Shown one piece after another: positions 8,734 through 18,192 of a stretch of 64,000 bases of DNA; positions within the stretch are counted from its first letter, which is position 1; the number at the start of each line of letters is the position of its first letter. Both the position numbers and the translations under genes were made by a program. Where the stretch lies: assembly GCA_964453915.1 (NCBI GenBank), contig CAYVPW010000002.1, positions 13,633 to 77,632 on the forward strand. Direction: 5' to 3'. The DNA is from UBA1259 sp964453915. Lineage in GTDB: Bacteria > Bacillota > Clostridia > Christensenellales > Borkfalkiaceae. Under the pieces are notes generated by a model that made no database searches, was not told where the DNA came from, and worked only from the letters and a program-made list of their open reading frames with translations.

Positions 8734-8762
8734 TTGACAATTACGTTTTTTTTATGTACAAT
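8734..8762 (+). promoter_or_regulatory. Promoter of the UPF0104 gene, leaderless design
   Basis: TTGACA (8734-8739), 17-base spacer, TACAAT (8757-8762). Transcription should start near 8769, and the ATG at 8772 follows only 9 bases after the -10 box with no RBS. An upstream in-frame ATG at 8754 lies inside the promoter and cannot be the start. Confidence 0.75.
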
Positions 8763-8771
8763 AAACTAGTT

Positions 8772-10100
8772 ATGAAAGATAAAAAAGAGCAGACTATTTA
8801 CAATAAAATTGAATTTGACGAAAAGACGGCGGAACCCGTCATCGTAGAAGTCCCTGCAAACTCTGTGCCTGATACTTCTGAAAAAGAAGTTAAACCGAAA
8901 GCCGCACAAAAAACGGGATATAAAAATTCTTACGGCAAACAAATAGAACTTTCTACCTATACTAAAAACAGATTTAAGTATAACGAAGAAACTTCCGTAA
9001 ACAAACGCCAAAAGATTTTTAAAAACTTGTTTTACGTTTTGTTTATAGTCCTAATCGTAGGTGTTCTTGCATACACTGCGTATAACGATTTCGGCTCGGG
9101 AAAAGAACTCCCCTCTTGGAGCGATATTGTGGGCGTTCTCAGCAGTTGTTGGTTCTATATTATATTCGCTCTTATAGCACTTTTCTTTTGTTATTTCTTT
9201 AAGGGAATAAAACTTTCTATGTTTTGCAAAGAAATGACTGGAAAATGGCACTTTAAAACATGTATGGAAACGGGTGTAATAGGGCTTTACTATAATAATG
9301 TGACACCGCTTGCAGTAGGCGGACAACCGTTTGAAATTTATCATCTGTCAAAACACGGCGTACACGGGGGCGTTGCTTCTTCTTTGCCTATCGCAACTTT
9401 TTTCTTAAATCAGTTTGCGTTTGTGGTTTTGGGCATAATCTCTTTAGTCTTATTTGGCTCTAACGCTTTAAATATACCGGAAGAACTTATAAACGTAGTT
9501 CCTTCTAGCGTAATTTCTGTAATTGCAATAATCGGTTTGGTGTTGTGCATATTTATCCCTTCGCTTACCGTAATATTCTCTATATTCCCCAGAATCGGTT
9601 ATCGTTTGGTAGGATTAGTAATAGGCATAGGCGGAAAGTTGAGAATTCTTAAAAACCCGCGCCTTACGGGTATGAGAACCTTAAAAACCGTAGTACACAA
9701 CTCTAAATGTATTAAAAAAATGGCGACTAATGTGCCCGTATTTATACTTGCGTTTTTGGCAAGTATTTGCGAACATTTGGCTCTTTGGTCAATAGCGTAT
9801 TTTTCGCTTAGATTCTTTGGATACGACCTGATAGAAGTAAACGGATTTACCGAATGGCTACAAATAATGCAACTTTGCAGCATACTTTACGCAGCGATAT
9901 CCTTTATTCCTACCCCCGGAAATTCAGGTGCAGCGGACCTTTCTTTTTATCTCTTGTTTGAAACGGGCGTTGCCGCAGGGCTTGCATTCCCCGCAATGCT
10001 CACTTGGAGATTTTTAAGTTTTTACTCTACGATAGTTATAGGATTTGTATTTACTTCTATAAAAAGGCGTGCGGATAAAAAAGCCGAGTTAAAGCAATAA
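8772..10100 (+). CDS. UPF0104 / LPG-synthase-TM family membrane protein
   Basis: 442 residues. The first ~85 are charged and cytosolic-looking; the rest contains about eight hydrophobic segments and the PF03706 hallmarks (YYNNVTPLAVGGQPFEIYHLSKHG near the middle and SFIPTPGNSGAADLSFY near the end). This family corresponds to the flippase part of MprF and related lysylphosphatidylglycerol synthases; here the soluble synthase domain is missing, so a lipid-flipping or glycolipid-linked role is inferred. I place the start at the second in-frame ATG because the first lies within the promoter. It stands alone between its own promoter and a terminator. Confidence 0.85.
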   Translation: MKDKKEQTIYNKIEFDEKTAEPVIVEVPANSVPDTSEKEVKPKAAQKTGYKNSYGKQIELSTYTKNRFKYNEETSVNKRQKIFKNLFYVLFIVLIVGVLAYTAYNDFGSGKELPSWSDIVGVLSSCWFYIIFALIALFFCYFFKGIKLSMFCKEMTGKWHFKTCMETGVIGLYYNNVTPLAVGGQPFEIYHLSKHGVHGGVASSLPIATFFLNQFAFVVLGIISLVLFGSNALNIPEELINVVPSSVISVIAIIGLVLCIFIPSLTVIFSIFPRIGYRLVGLVIGIGGKLRILKNPRLTGMRTLKTVVHNSKCIKKMATNVPVFILAFLASICEHLALWSIAYFSLRFFGYDLIEVNGFTEWLQIMQLCSILYAAISFIPTPGNSGAADLSFYLLFETGVAAGLAFPAMLTWRFLSFYSTIVIGFVFTSIKRRADKKAELKQ

Positions 10101-10120
10101 CCATTAAAGATAACACAAAA

Positions 10121-10146
10121 ACGCCCGCAGTTAAGCGGGCGTATTT
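10121..10146 (+). terminator. Terminator after the UPF0104 gene
   Basis: Stem ACGCCCGC/GCGGGCGT with a 6-base loop, then ATTTTAT. Confidence 0.75.
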
Positions 10147-10167
10147 TATAAACGGAGAGCGAACAAA

Positions 10168-11049
10168 ATGAAAGCGGCACAAAAATGTTTTGACTGCCTT
10201 TTTATAAGAAACTTACAAAGAGCAAAAGGCCTTTCGGATGAAAAAACATTCGAGGAATTTTCAAAGGAACTTAAAAACCTTCTTTACGGAAAAGAAAACA
10301 ATGTTTCTACCTCTATCTTAGTATACAAAGTTAATCTTTTAAGAAAGAAATATTTCGGCATTGAGGACGACTTTGAAAAGATAAATTCTCGCTATAACAA
10401 TTTTATGTTAAAGAGAGAAGAAATCATAGAAAAAACGATAAATTCCTCTAAAGACGTAATAAAAAGCTGCATAGCCTTTTCTTGTGCGGGTAATTATATA
10501 GATTTCGGAACTAACCCCAACGTTAGCGAAAACGTTTTGGAAATGTTGCTAACAACTGCACAAAGTCAGGTTTTTGACGAAGGTGAAATAGAAAGATTTA
10601 AAAAGGATTTACAAAAAGCAAACTCGATACTTTTTCTTTTAGACAACTGCGGAGAGATAGTTTTAGATAAAATTTTTATCAAAACAATAAAATCACTCTA
10701 TCCTAATAAAACCGTCACGGCAATGGTAAGGGGCGGAAGCGTGTTAAACGACGCTACGTTAAAAGACGCAAAAGAGATAGGCTTAGATAAAATTTGCCGC
10801 GTGATAGACAGCGGCTACCCGACCCCCGGCACAGACCCTTCTCTTTTAAGCAAAAAGGCTTTTTCTGTGCTTAGTTCCGCAGACCTTATAATATCTAAAG
10901 GGCAAGGAAATTTTGAAGCCCTTTACGGAGAAAAATTTAACCCATACTTTATTTTTTTATGCAAGTGCGAATTATTTGTAGAGATGTTTTCTCTTAAAAT
11001 GTTTGCTCCGGTTTTTTATAAAGAAGAAAATCTTAAGCTAAAAATTTAA
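10168..11049 (+). CDS. DUF89 / ARMT1-like family protein
   Basis: 293 residues of the DUF89 family, metal-dependent phosphatases proposed to remove damaged phosphorylated metabolites. Conserved blocks are FLLDNCGEIVLDKIF (about 157-171, with the metal-binding Asp-Asn), the Rossmann-like PNKTVTAMVRGGSVLNDAT and the SKGQGNFEAL loop near 246. A CGGAGAG RBS precedes ATG. It lies between terminators and is monocistronic. The true substrate is unknown. Confidence 0.85.
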   Translation: MKAAQKCFDCLFIRNLQRAKGLSDEKTFEEFSKELKNLLYGKENNVSTSILVYKVNLLRKKYFGIEDDFEKINSRYNNFMLKREEIIEKTINSSKDVIKSCIAFSCAGNYIDFGTNPNVSENVLEMLLTTAQSQVFDEGEIERFKKDLQKANSILFLLDNCGEIVLDKIFIKTIKSLYPNKTVTAMVRGGSVLNDATLKDAKEIGLDKICRVIDSGYPTPGTDPSLLSKKAFSVLSSADLIISKGQGNFEALYGEKFNPYFIFLCKCELFVEMFSLKMFAPVFYKEENLKLKI

Positions 11050-11059
11050 ATTCTGTCCC

Positions 11060-11091
11060 GCAAAAAAACGGCAAAAGTTGCCGTTTTTTGC
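11060..11091 (+). terminator. Terminator after DUF89 gene
   Basis: Stem GCAAAAAAACGGCAA/TTGCCGTTTTTTGC with a 3-base loop. Confidence 0.85.
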
Positions 11092-11110
11092 TTTATAAGC
11101 AAACAATCGC

Positions 11111-11139
11111 TTGCTTTAATCTTGAATTTTTTATATAAT
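11111..11139 (+). promoter_or_regulatory. Promoter of putP
   Basis: TTGCTT (11111-11116), 17-base spacer, TATAAT (11134-11139); an AAGGAG RBS follows before the ATG at 11170. Confidence 0.7.
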
Positions 11140-11169
11140 TACTAAGTCTTTAAATAAGGAGATTTACAA

Positions 11170-12672
11170 ATGAATATAGGCGAACTTTTGGCGTTTATAC
11201 TTTACTTTATACTTATGCTGGGAATAGGCTTTTTCTTTATGTTTAAGAAAAAATCCGATACCGAAGCAGGGTACTTTTTAGGCGATAGAAAAATGGGGCC
11301 GTTTGTCACGGCAATGTCCGCACAGGCTTCCGATATGAGCGGTTGGCTTTTAATGGGGCTTCCCGGTTCTATCTTGGCTTTGGGCTTTGGTGAAGTTTGG
11401 ATTGCCGTAGGGCTTGCGATAGGCACCTACTTAAACTGGCTTTTGATTGCAGGAAGATTAAGAAAATTCTCCCAAGCAACGGGAGACGCTATAACTATTC
11501 CGCAATACCTTAACAATCGCTTTAAGGCTTCCGGAAAAACACTACAAGTGGTTTCCGCAACGATTTTTTTGATTTGCTTTACCATTTACGTTGCAAGCGG
11601 ATTTAAAGCCGGCGCTGCGCTATTCTCTACCGTTTTAGGCATAGAAAGTTCGGCATTATCAATGGCAATATTCGGCGTGATAATGCTTGCATATACTTTT
11701 ATGGGCGGATTTAACGCCGTTTGTTGGACGGACTTTTTCCAAGCGCTTTTAATGTTGGGCGCAATAATATTTGTTCCCGTGTTTATTTGTTTTCACGGTA
11801 TAGACGGAAGCGGTACGATAGATTTTTCTTCTATCACCGCAAGCAACCCCAACTTTTTTAATCTTTTGCCTAGCGGCAAGTTAGACTGGGAAAGCATAAG
11901 CACTATTCTATCCGGTCTTGCTTGGGGCTTAGGATATATGGGCATGCCCCACATTATAGTAAGGTTTATGTCCATAAAATCTAGCAAGATGATAAAGACT
12001 TCTAGAAGAGTTGCTTCCGTTTGGGTGGTGATTACCCTTTTAATGGCAGTATTTATCGCTATGGTTGGAAAGGTGGTTTTCCCCGAACTTGCAGCCAACA
12101 ACGAGCAAGAAATGGTATTTATAAAAATGGTAAGAATAGTTTTCCCTGCGTTTATATCCGGAATATTCTTATCCGCTATTCTGGCGGCGGCAATGAGCAC
12201 GGCAGACAGTCAACTTTTGGTCGCTTCCAGTGCGTTTACCTGCGATATTTATAAGCCCATAATAAATAAAAAAGCCACGGAAAAACAAACTCTCTGGATG
12301 GGAAGACTTGTGGTTATAATTATTTCCGTTGTAGCCTACGTGATAGCGATAATCCCGGGTTCTGGAAATATTATGGACCTTGTAGATAACGCTTGGGCAG
12401 GCTTCGGTGCCGCTTTCGGCCCGGTTATAATACTTTCTCTTTACTGGAAAAAGTTCTCTTATAAAGGCGCAATAGCAGGTATGATAGCCGGCGGACTTAC
12501 CGTTGTGTTATGGATTATCTTCTTGTCCGAACCCACTGGTTTATACGAACTTTTCCCCGGTTTTATAGTGGGAATGGCAGCTTGCATAATAGGCACAAAA
12601 CTAGATAAAAAAGACAATTCCGCTGCGGAAAAAACGTTTGAAAGCGCAATGAATTTCGTAGAAGAAGAATAA
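11170..12672 (+). CDS. putP: Sodium/proline symporter (SSS family)
   Basis: 500 residues with about 13 hydrophobic helices. Family hallmarks include SAQASDMSGWLLMGLPG near residue 50-66, GGFNAVCWTDFFQALLML near 180 and AAAMSTADSQLLVASSAFT near 340, the SSS sodium-binding region. PutP-type carriers import L-proline with Na+. No proline catabolism genes are adjacent, so uptake for osmoprotection or biosynthesis is possible; substrate is inferred from similarity. Confidence 0.92.
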   Translation: MNIGELLAFILYFILMLGIGFFFMFKKKSDTEAGYFLGDRKMGPFVTAMSAQASDMSGWLLMGLPGSILALGFGEVWIAVGLAIGTYLNWLLIAGRLRKFSQATGDAITIPQYLNNRFKASGKTLQVVSATIFLICFTIYVASGFKAGAALFSTVLGIESSALSMAIFGVIMLAYTFMGGFNAVCWTDFFQALLMLGAIIFVPVFICFHGIDGSGTIDFSSITASNPNFFNLLPSGKLDWESISTILSGLAWGLGYMGMPHIIVRFMSIKSSKMIKTSRRVASVWVVITLLMAVFIAMVGKVVFPELAANNEQEMVFIKMVRIVFPAFISGIFLSAILAAAMSTADSQLLVASSAFTCDIYKPIINKKATEKQTLWMGRLVVIIISVVAYVIAIIPGSGNIMDLVDNAWAGFGAAFGPVIILSLYWKKFSYKGAIAGMIAGGLTVVLWIIFLSEPTGLYELFPGFIVGMAACIIGTKLDKKDNSAAEKTFESAMNFVEEE

Positions 12673-12692
12673 TTTTAAAAAACAAAAACGTT

Positions 12693-12725
12693 AAAAAGCG
12701 ATGTGTAATCCCGCACCGCTTTTTT
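12693..12725. terminator. Weak bidirectional terminator
   Basis: AAAAAGCG and CGCTTTTT flank a long loop containing extra TG/CA pairs; it lies between convergent putP and the NlpC/P60 gene. Confidence 0.55.
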
Positions 12726-12726
12726 A

Positions 12727-13578
12727 TTACGCAACTCTCCTAGCCGTTATATAATAACTCCACCTTAAAGAAGACACGGGTTCTATCACGGCGTAATCGC
12801 TTGCGGTATGTAAAATATAATTGTCGCCTAAATATATACCCACGTGCCCTATTTTTTCTATGCCGGTTTTATTTATTCTGGATTGATTTGTAAAAAACAT
12901 CAAATCCCCGCGAGATAAATCTTTTTTCTCTACCATAACGCCGTTAAGAGATTGCTTTCTGCTTGTAATATCCAAAACGATTCCGTTAGAAGCGTAAAAT
13001 GCGTATAACGTAAGAGAAGAACAGTCGAATTCTCCCTTTTTAAAATCCCCGTTAAGCTTACCGTTTCCCCAATGGTATCTTTGTGCACCCCAAACGTAAG
13101 GATAACCTAAAAGAGTGCTTGCAACGTCTATCGCTTTTTCAACATTGTTATTAGCAACTTTTATTTCTATCTCTTCGCAATAATCGGCGTATACGTACGC
13201 CGTTTTTTCTTTATAAGTTGTAATATAGTAATTTCCGCTTTTTCCTTTTATTAAAACGGCGTCTTTTTTATCTAAATAACCAAGCGTAGAACCGTTTTGT
13301 CCAGCTGTGCTTCTTACCCTTAAAGAATTAACTTTTGATACGGCGTATTTTTTATATGCCGTTGTTTCTTCTGTTCCGTCGTTTTTCTTGTCTTCTTCTT
13401 TTTTATTATCATTGCCATCGTTGTTATTATCACCTTCTTCTTCGCTTGCATCTATGTCCGGCAAGGGTAAAACCTCCGCAGCGGGCGGTATCACGGGCGA
13501 TTCGATTGTATTTTCCGCCGTACAGCCGGAAAACAAAAGAACTAAAACCAAAAATAAATATAACGTTTTCTTTTTCAT
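12727..13578 (-). CDS. NlpC/P60 peptidoglycan peptidase lipoprotein with SH3 domain
   Basis: 283 residues. A lipoprotein signal ends in LLFSGC with lipidated Cys19, followed by an acidic Asp/Glu/Asn/Lys linker (about 40-72), an SH3b domain (about 78-135) and a C-terminal NlpC/P60 domain. Catalytic Cys is in GEFDCSSLTLY and His in KIGHVGIYLG. Such enzymes cut the stem peptide of peptidoglycan, here anchored to the membrane outer face. The ATG sits 6 bases after the -10 box with no RBS, so the mRNA is probably leaderless. Confidence 0.92.
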   Translation of the reverse strand: MKKKTLYLFLVLVLLFSGCTAENTIESPVIPPAAEVLPLPDIDASEEEGDNNNDGNDNKKEEDKKNDGTEETTAYKKYAVSKVNSLRVRSTAGQNGSTLGYLDKKDAVLIKGKSGNYYITTYKEKTAYVYADYCEEIEIKVANNNVEKAIDVASTLLGYPYVWGAQRYHWGNGKLNGDFKKGEFDCSSLTLYAFYASNGIVLDITSRKQSLNGVMVEKKDLSRGDLMFFTNQSRINKTGIEKIGHVGIYLGDNYILHTASDYAVIEPVSSLRWSYYITARRVA

Positions 13579-13584
13579 ACTTCG

Positions 13585-13614
13585 ATTTTATCCGAGTACT
13601 ATACGTAAAGTCAA
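13585..13614 (-). promoter_or_regulatory. Promoter of the NlpC/P60 gene, leaderless design
   Basis: Minus strand TTGACT (13609-13614), 18-base spacer, TAAAAT (13585-13590). The start codon at 13578 is at the predicted transcription start. Confidence 0.7.
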
Positions 13615-13722
13615 TAGGAGTTTTTTGGAAAAAAGTAAAAGAAAAACGCAGCCGAAAAAAATTATATTCGACTGCGATAATTATCCTTGAGGATTTTTAT
13701 TCTCCACAAGGATTTTTCATTT

Positions 13723-14253
13723 TTATTCTTGCGGTATATTCACCGCGCCTATCAGTTTATAAACTATTCTTATGTCTTGCACGCGTTTACCGTCTATCCT
13801 CTCAGGCTTACCGACGTATATCTTATCTATAAAACTGTTTAAGATTTCAGACGTTAATTCGGTTATATCCGTATATCTTTTTACTATACTTACAAACTTT
13901 GTAACACCCTTTTCTGTTTCTTCCGATTCCGCCAAGTTGTTTCTCAACAATATTTGTTTTTGTTTTAATTCCGCTTGTTCGGTTTCGTAGTTTTTCGCAA
14001 GAAGTTCGAATCGTTCCACAGGTATTACGCCTCGCACCTTTTCCTCATAGAGTGTTACGATAATTTTCTCTATTTCAGAAAGCCTACACTCTATCCTTTT
14101 CAGTTCGTTTTTTGCCGACGCTTGCAGTTTTACGCTTTCGCGAGCAGAACATTTCATATAATCTTCCACAAACTCTTTTTTTGCTTTTTCAATAATAATA
14201 TGTTTTTCATTTGTTTTCTCATTTACGTTATAAGGATTCTTTTGTTTTATCAT
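13723..14253 (-). pseudogene. C-terminal remnant of a large serine recombinase
   Basis: 176 residues matching the end of resolvase-type large serine recombinases: a coiled-coil segment (NELKRIECRLSEIEKIIVTL) and the DUF4368 tail (ELTSEILNSFIDKIYVGKPERIDG). The catalytic N-terminal resolvase domain and the zinc-ribbon recombinase domain are absent, and upstream sequence encodes something unrelated. It is the scar of a Tn4451/ICE-type mobile element rather than a working gene. Confidence 0.8.
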
Positions 14254-14262
14254 TACAACAAG

Positions 14263-14922
14263 TTAAACATATTTATTCAACTTTACAAGGCTTGCTGATA
14301 TTTCTTGCTCTCGACGTTCTTTTAATTTCTCGATTTCTTCTTTGGTTAAAGACAGTTGTTTTACGGTTTCAATAAATCCGTTAAAGTGGTCCTCATTTAA
14401 GAAAGATAGGTCCGAATATTCTGCAACCTTTTGCCCCATACCAAAATTGCTTTTTGCAACATAATATACGCCTATTGAATGAATAAGCTCGTTATTCTCA
14501 TTCTTATAACCCGTCACGCCTATAGCAATAACTTCAGTATAACCTGTATAATGCAAAATAGCGTTTGCGTAATGTACTGCACCGTTTACAGCATACGCTT
14601 TAATATTTGTATAATCAGGTTGACCATTTGCCGTTTTGTTCGCAACGTTGCCTTCCGCGTCTAACTTAATTAGCTTATCCTTATATCCTTTGTACTCAAT
14701 TAAAACAGGATAATACTTTCCATCTTTAGAGCGCAATAAAAGTTTGGCGTCAGGTCTATTTCCGCCTTTTCTACCACTCTTTGAATAATAATCATTAAGT
14801 GCTAGGTCAATTTCCGTATTCAAAGATTCTTATTCTAATTTATAATCTAATTTATATGATTTTAACCAACCATTTACCAAGTCTGCGATGTTTGGTTCAA
14901 CAGATTGTATATTTTTAGCCAT
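14263..14922 (-). pseudogene. Broken 5' end of a restriction enzyme (PD-(D/E)xK domain)
   Basis: The frame opens with MAKNIQSVEPNIADLVNGW at 14922, preceded by RBS AGGAG, and meets an in-frame TAA at 14830-14832 (codon 31), after which the same frame continues without interruption (ESLNTEIDLALNDYYSK...). A PD-(D/E)xK-like signature follows (NRPDAKLLL ... VLIEYKGYKDK). This is the N-terminal nuclease region I associate with large fused N6-methylase restriction enzymes; the methylase body is missing and the frame ends after about 220 codons, next to the recombinase scar. A CAA-to-TAA change would explain the stop. Non-functional. Confidence 0.65.
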
Positions 14923-14956
14923 TTTAATTTTCTCCTATTGTATCAATTACACCACA

Positions 14957-14985
14957 TTAAATATGACAAAATTCGTCATATTTAA
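14957..14985. repeat. 11-bp inverted repeat over the promoter of the broken restriction gene
   Basis: TTAAATATGAC and GTCATATTTAA are perfect inverted arms separated by 7 bases. They sit at the -35 region relative to a minus-strand TACAAT in front of the restriction-gene start. The core ATATGAC/GTCATAT is the same as in the operator at 22237-22259. Confidence 0.7.
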
Positions 14986-14995
14986 GAAAATTTTA

Positions 14996-16249
14996 TTAAA
15001 AATTTAATACTTTCTCGGGATTCATTAAAAAGTCTTGTAAAGACAACATCAATATCCCTTGTTCGTTATAACCACTCATAATCGACTGATTTACGATAAT
15101 TATTTTTCTAAACGCGTCATTTATCGAAAGCAAGGACGCTTGCTCTTGCACCATCTTCTCTTCCGAAGGAATACTATAAGCCGATTGAATATAATATCTA
15201 CGATTTCCAAGGTTTACAACAAAATCAACTTCAAGTTTCTTTCTTACAAATACTCCGTTTTCTTTTCCAACGTTCTCTACAACTCCGACGTCAACGGAAT
15301 ACCCACGCAAGCGCAATTCGTTATAAATAACGTTCTCCATAATATGCGTATATTCTTGTTGACGGAAAGAAAGCCTTGCGTTTCTAAGCCCTAAGTCCAC
15401 AAAATAGTATTTTGCAGGTGTATTTATATATTTTTTCCCTTTTATATCATACCGAACTGCCCTTTCTATCAAAAAGGCGTCCTGTAAATAATTGAGATAA
15501 CTTGAAATTGTATTTGCGGATAATTTAACGTTTTTCGTACTTGCAAAGGTATTTGATAGTTTTAACGGATTGGTAAGTGAACCGATAGCTGACGCTAATA
15601 TGTCCGTTAATTCGTTAATCTCTACATTGCCACGCAAATTGTTTCGATTGATAATATCCGCCAAGTAGGTCGTATCAAATAAACTAGTTAAATACTTCGC
15701 TTTATCTGCCACTGTTTCCATGGAAAGGCATAACGGCATACCGCCGTAGTTGCAGTACATAATCCAAGCCTTATCGAAATCGCCACCGTAAACGGAATAA
15801 AATTCTGAAAAATTTAACGGATAAACTCTTATTTCATCTCCACGTCCACGAAACTCGGTTATGATATCACTTGATAAAAACTTTGAGTTACTACCCGTAA
15901 CGTAAATATCCGCATTAGCAATATGCATAAATCCGTTTATTACGCTTTCAAATTCAGGAACAAGTTGTATTTCGTCAAGTAAAATATAATAATCCTCGTT
16001 GTCAACAATTTGACTCTTCATGTAATTATACAATTCATCGGGATTTTGCAATTTTCTGTTTCCAAAATCATCTAAAGCAATAGAAATTATATGGTCTTCC
16101 ATAATTCCAGTTTCAAGCAAATGGTCGCGAAATAACTTAAACAATAAATACGATTTACCACAACGTCTTATCCCCGTAACGATTTTAACCATACCGTTTT
16201 TCTTATGTTGGATTAATTTTTTTAGATAAAAGTCTCTTTTAATTTCCAT
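14996..16249 (-). CDS. AAA ATPase with C-terminal DUF4143
   Basis: 417 residues of the AAA_14/DUF4143 group. Walker A is TGIRRCGKSYLLFKL (about 26-40), Walker B YILLDEIQLVPEF (about 94-106), and DUF4143 lies in about 200-370, including a nuclease-like KLEVDFVVNLGNRRYYIQ stretch. These ATPases are frequent, strain-variable genes in gut bacteria; the function is not established. It has its own promoter (16282-16310) and sits with recombinase and restriction scars, so it probably came in by transfer. Confidence 0.88.
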   Translation of the reverse strand: MEIKRDFYLKKLIQHKKNGMVKIVTGIRRCGKSYLLFKLFRDHLLETGIMEDHIISIALDDFGNRKLQNPDELYNYMKSQIVDNEDYYILLDEIQLVPEFESVINGFMHIANADIYVTGSNSKFLSSDIITEFRGRGDEIRVYPLNFSEFYSVYGGDFDKAWIMYCNYGGMPLCLSMETVADKAKYLTSLFDTTYLADIINRNNLRGNVEINELTDILASAIGSLTNPLKLSNTFASTKNVKLSANTISSYLNYLQDAFLIERAVRYDIKGKKYINTPAKYYFVDLGLRNARLSFRQQEYTHIMENVIYNELRLRGYSVDVGVVENVGKENGVFVRKKLEVDFVVNLGNRRYYIQSAYSIPSEEKMVQEQASLLSINDAFRKIIIVNQSIMSGYNEQGILMLSLQDFLMNPEKVLNF

Positions 16250-16281
16250 ATAAAAATCCCCTAATATTATTTGCCTATAAT

Positions 16282-16310
16282 ATTATAACCTAAATTAGAA
16301 CAAAAGTCAA
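16282..16310 (-). promoter_or_regulatory. Promoter of the AAA ATPase gene
   Basis: Minus strand TTGACT (16305-16310), 17-base spacer, TATAAT (16282-16287). Confidence 0.75.
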
Positions 16311-16320
16311 TCTGCCTATT

Positions 16321-16352
16321 TAGAATTTTTGCAAATAACTGCAAAAATTCTA
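16321..16352. repeat. 13-bp perfect inverted repeat
   Basis: TAGAATTTTTGCA and TGCAAAAATTCTA separated by 6 bases, just upstream of the ATPase promoter. It could be an operator or the edge of the accessory patch. The rest of the 16250-16477 gap shows nothing else. Confidence 0.65.
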
Positions 16353-16477
16353 AACGCCGACTTTTTAAAAATATAAATCGACCACACTAATGTAGCCGAT
16401 TTTTACGAATTTGTTGTTTGATTAAAATTTTATTTATCCCTAAGGATATTTACCTTGCGTTAAGTTTATTTTTGTTT

Positions 16478-18064
16478 TTATTCCGCTTTATCGCTTTTTT
16501 CGATAACCATAAGCGTTTTTTTATCTATTTTTGCATTCAAGTACTTTATTAAAAGCACCGCACCTGCAAACAGTGCAAGCGCAACCACCCAAGTAATTAC
16601 ACCGCAAAGCACGCTTCCCAATTCTACACACGCACCGCCCACCAAATAAGAAACGGCGGCAATTGCAGCGACTAAACTTGCATACGGAAGTTGCGTGTTT
16701 ACGTGCTCTACGTGATTACATTGCGCACCCGCTGAAGCGAGAATGGTGGTATCGGATATGGGTGAAACGTGGTCGCCGAAAACCGCACCGCCGAGCGTTG
16801 CCGAAACGGTGAGAATAACAAGCGTTCCGCTTCCGCCAAGCAAGGCAACCGCTATGGGCACAAGTACCCCGAAAGTTCCCCAAGAAGTTCCCGTAGCAAA
16901 CGCAATAGCACCCGCTATTACAAAGAAAATAAAAGGGAATAAAAACGTGGGGAAAGAACTGTTTGCAAGGTTGTTTTGCACAAACGCCCTTGCATCTAGA
17001 TATCCGCCCTTAGCGCCCATTATTCCTGATATAGACCAAGCAAACGTAAGGATAAATATTGCGGGAACCATAGCCTTAAATCCGTCCACAAAACTACCCG
17101 TTATTTCCTTAAAAGATACAACCCTAGTAGCCATATAATATATAGAAATCAATATCAAAGCAAAGGTAGAACCTATCGCCAAAGACATTCCGGCATCACA
17201 ATTAGAAAACGCTTCTATAACGTTAGACGATTGCGGCACGTAAGTTATTGCGATGCCGTCGTAAAAATAGCCCGTATAAATCATTCCGCCCACGCAACAC
17301 AATATAAGCGTTATTACGGGCAAAAGCAAATCCCTTACCTTTCCTTTGGGGTTTGCAACAATCTCTTGATCTGCAACGAAGTCGTTAGCGGCTCCGCCAA
17401 AAACGTCCCCCGTTTGCTCGGCTATACGCTCGTGCTTTCTCATTCTTCCGAAATCGAATTTAAATATGCAAAGTGCAAAAACCATTATTATGGTAAGCAA
17501 TGCATAAACGTTAAACGGAATAGTGCTTATAAACACCATAAGCCCGTCGCCTTCTAACTCTCCGGCAACTGCGGCAGCCCAACTTGATATGGGCGCTATA
17601 ATACAAACGGGAGCGGCTGTCGCGTCTATTATATAAGACAGTTTAGATCTGGAAATCTTAAATCTATCCGTCACCGGACGCATTACGGAACCGACCGTTA
17701 AACAGTTAAAATAGTCGTCCACGAAAATCAAGCACCCAAGCCCTGCGGTTGCCGCAAGCGCACCACCCTTGCTTTTTATCTTTTTGCCTGCCCACGTGCC
17801 GTATGCTTTTGCTCCACCGGACTTTTGCATTAAAACTACCAAAATTCCCAAAACAACTAAAAACACTATAATGGGAACGTTATCGCCCACCTTTTCACTC
17901 ATAACCTTAAACACGGTAAACATTGCGTTTAGCGGATCACCGGCAGTGTAAATCATTGCACCGACAAAAATACCTAAAAACAACGATACGTAAACCTGTT
18001 TTGTAATAAGTGCCAAAACAATTGCAATTATTGCAGGCAAAAACGCCCAAAACGTACCTTCCAT
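16478..18064 (-). CDS. nhaC: NhaC-family Na+/H+ antiporter
   Basis: 528 residues with about 12 hydrophobic helices. Typical NhaC features are LGCLIFVDDYFNCLTVGSVMRPVTDRF, the repeated FATGTSWGTFGVLVPIA and GDHVSPISDTTILAS. Members exchange Na+ for protons or carry amino-acid-derived substrates. RBS AGGAGA precedes the ATG. A degenerate copy of its first codons lies at 21.9 kb. It is downstream of the HTH-cupin-AMP-synthetase gene but separated from it by a terminator. NhaC-type genes are known T-box targets in some Bacillota, which makes the neighbouring T-box relevant. Confidence 0.92.
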   Translation of the reverse strand: MEGTFWAFLPAIIAIVLALITKQVYVSLFLGIFVGAMIYTAGDPLNAMFTVFKVMSEKVGDNVPIIVFLVVLGILVVLMQKSGGAKAYGTWAGKKIKSKGGALAATAGLGCLIFVDDYFNCLTVGSVMRPVTDRFKISRSKLSYIIDATAAPVCIIAPISSWAAAVAGELEGDGLMVFISTIPFNVYALLTIIMVFALCIFKFDFGRMRKHERIAEQTGDVFGGAANDFVADQEIVANPKGKVRDLLLPVITLILCCVGGMIYTGYFYDGIAITYVPQSSNVIEAFSNCDAGMSLAIGSTFALILISIYYMATRVVSFKEITGSFVDGFKAMVPAIFILTFAWSISGIMGAKGGYLDARAFVQNNLANSSFPTFLFPFIFFVIAGAIAFATGTSWGTFGVLVPIAVALLGGSGTLVILTVSATLGGAVFGDHVSPISDTTILASAGAQCNHVEHVNTQLPYASLVAAIAAVSYLVGGACVELGSVLCGVITWVVALALFAGAVLLIKYLNAKIDKKTLMVIEKSDKAE

Positions 18065-18192
18065 AAAACTTTTCTCCTAAGTAAAATAGTATAAAATACA
18101 CTTGTGCTTTTAATGTTTTAATACCATAAAACATTAACACGGATATATGCTTTTGTCAATACCCGTATTAAATACTTTTTATTGGGTACGAT

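Noticed and set aside
8754..8771. Start of the UPF0104 protein at the upstream ATG
   Set aside because: That ATG lies inside the spacer and -10 box of a consensus promoter and could not be on the mRNA.
13723..16249. Intact defence island (restriction enzyme plus ATPase)
   Set aside because: The restriction gene is a nonsense-bearing fragment without a methylase, and the recombinase is only a tail; only the ATPase is whole, and its family has no established defence function.
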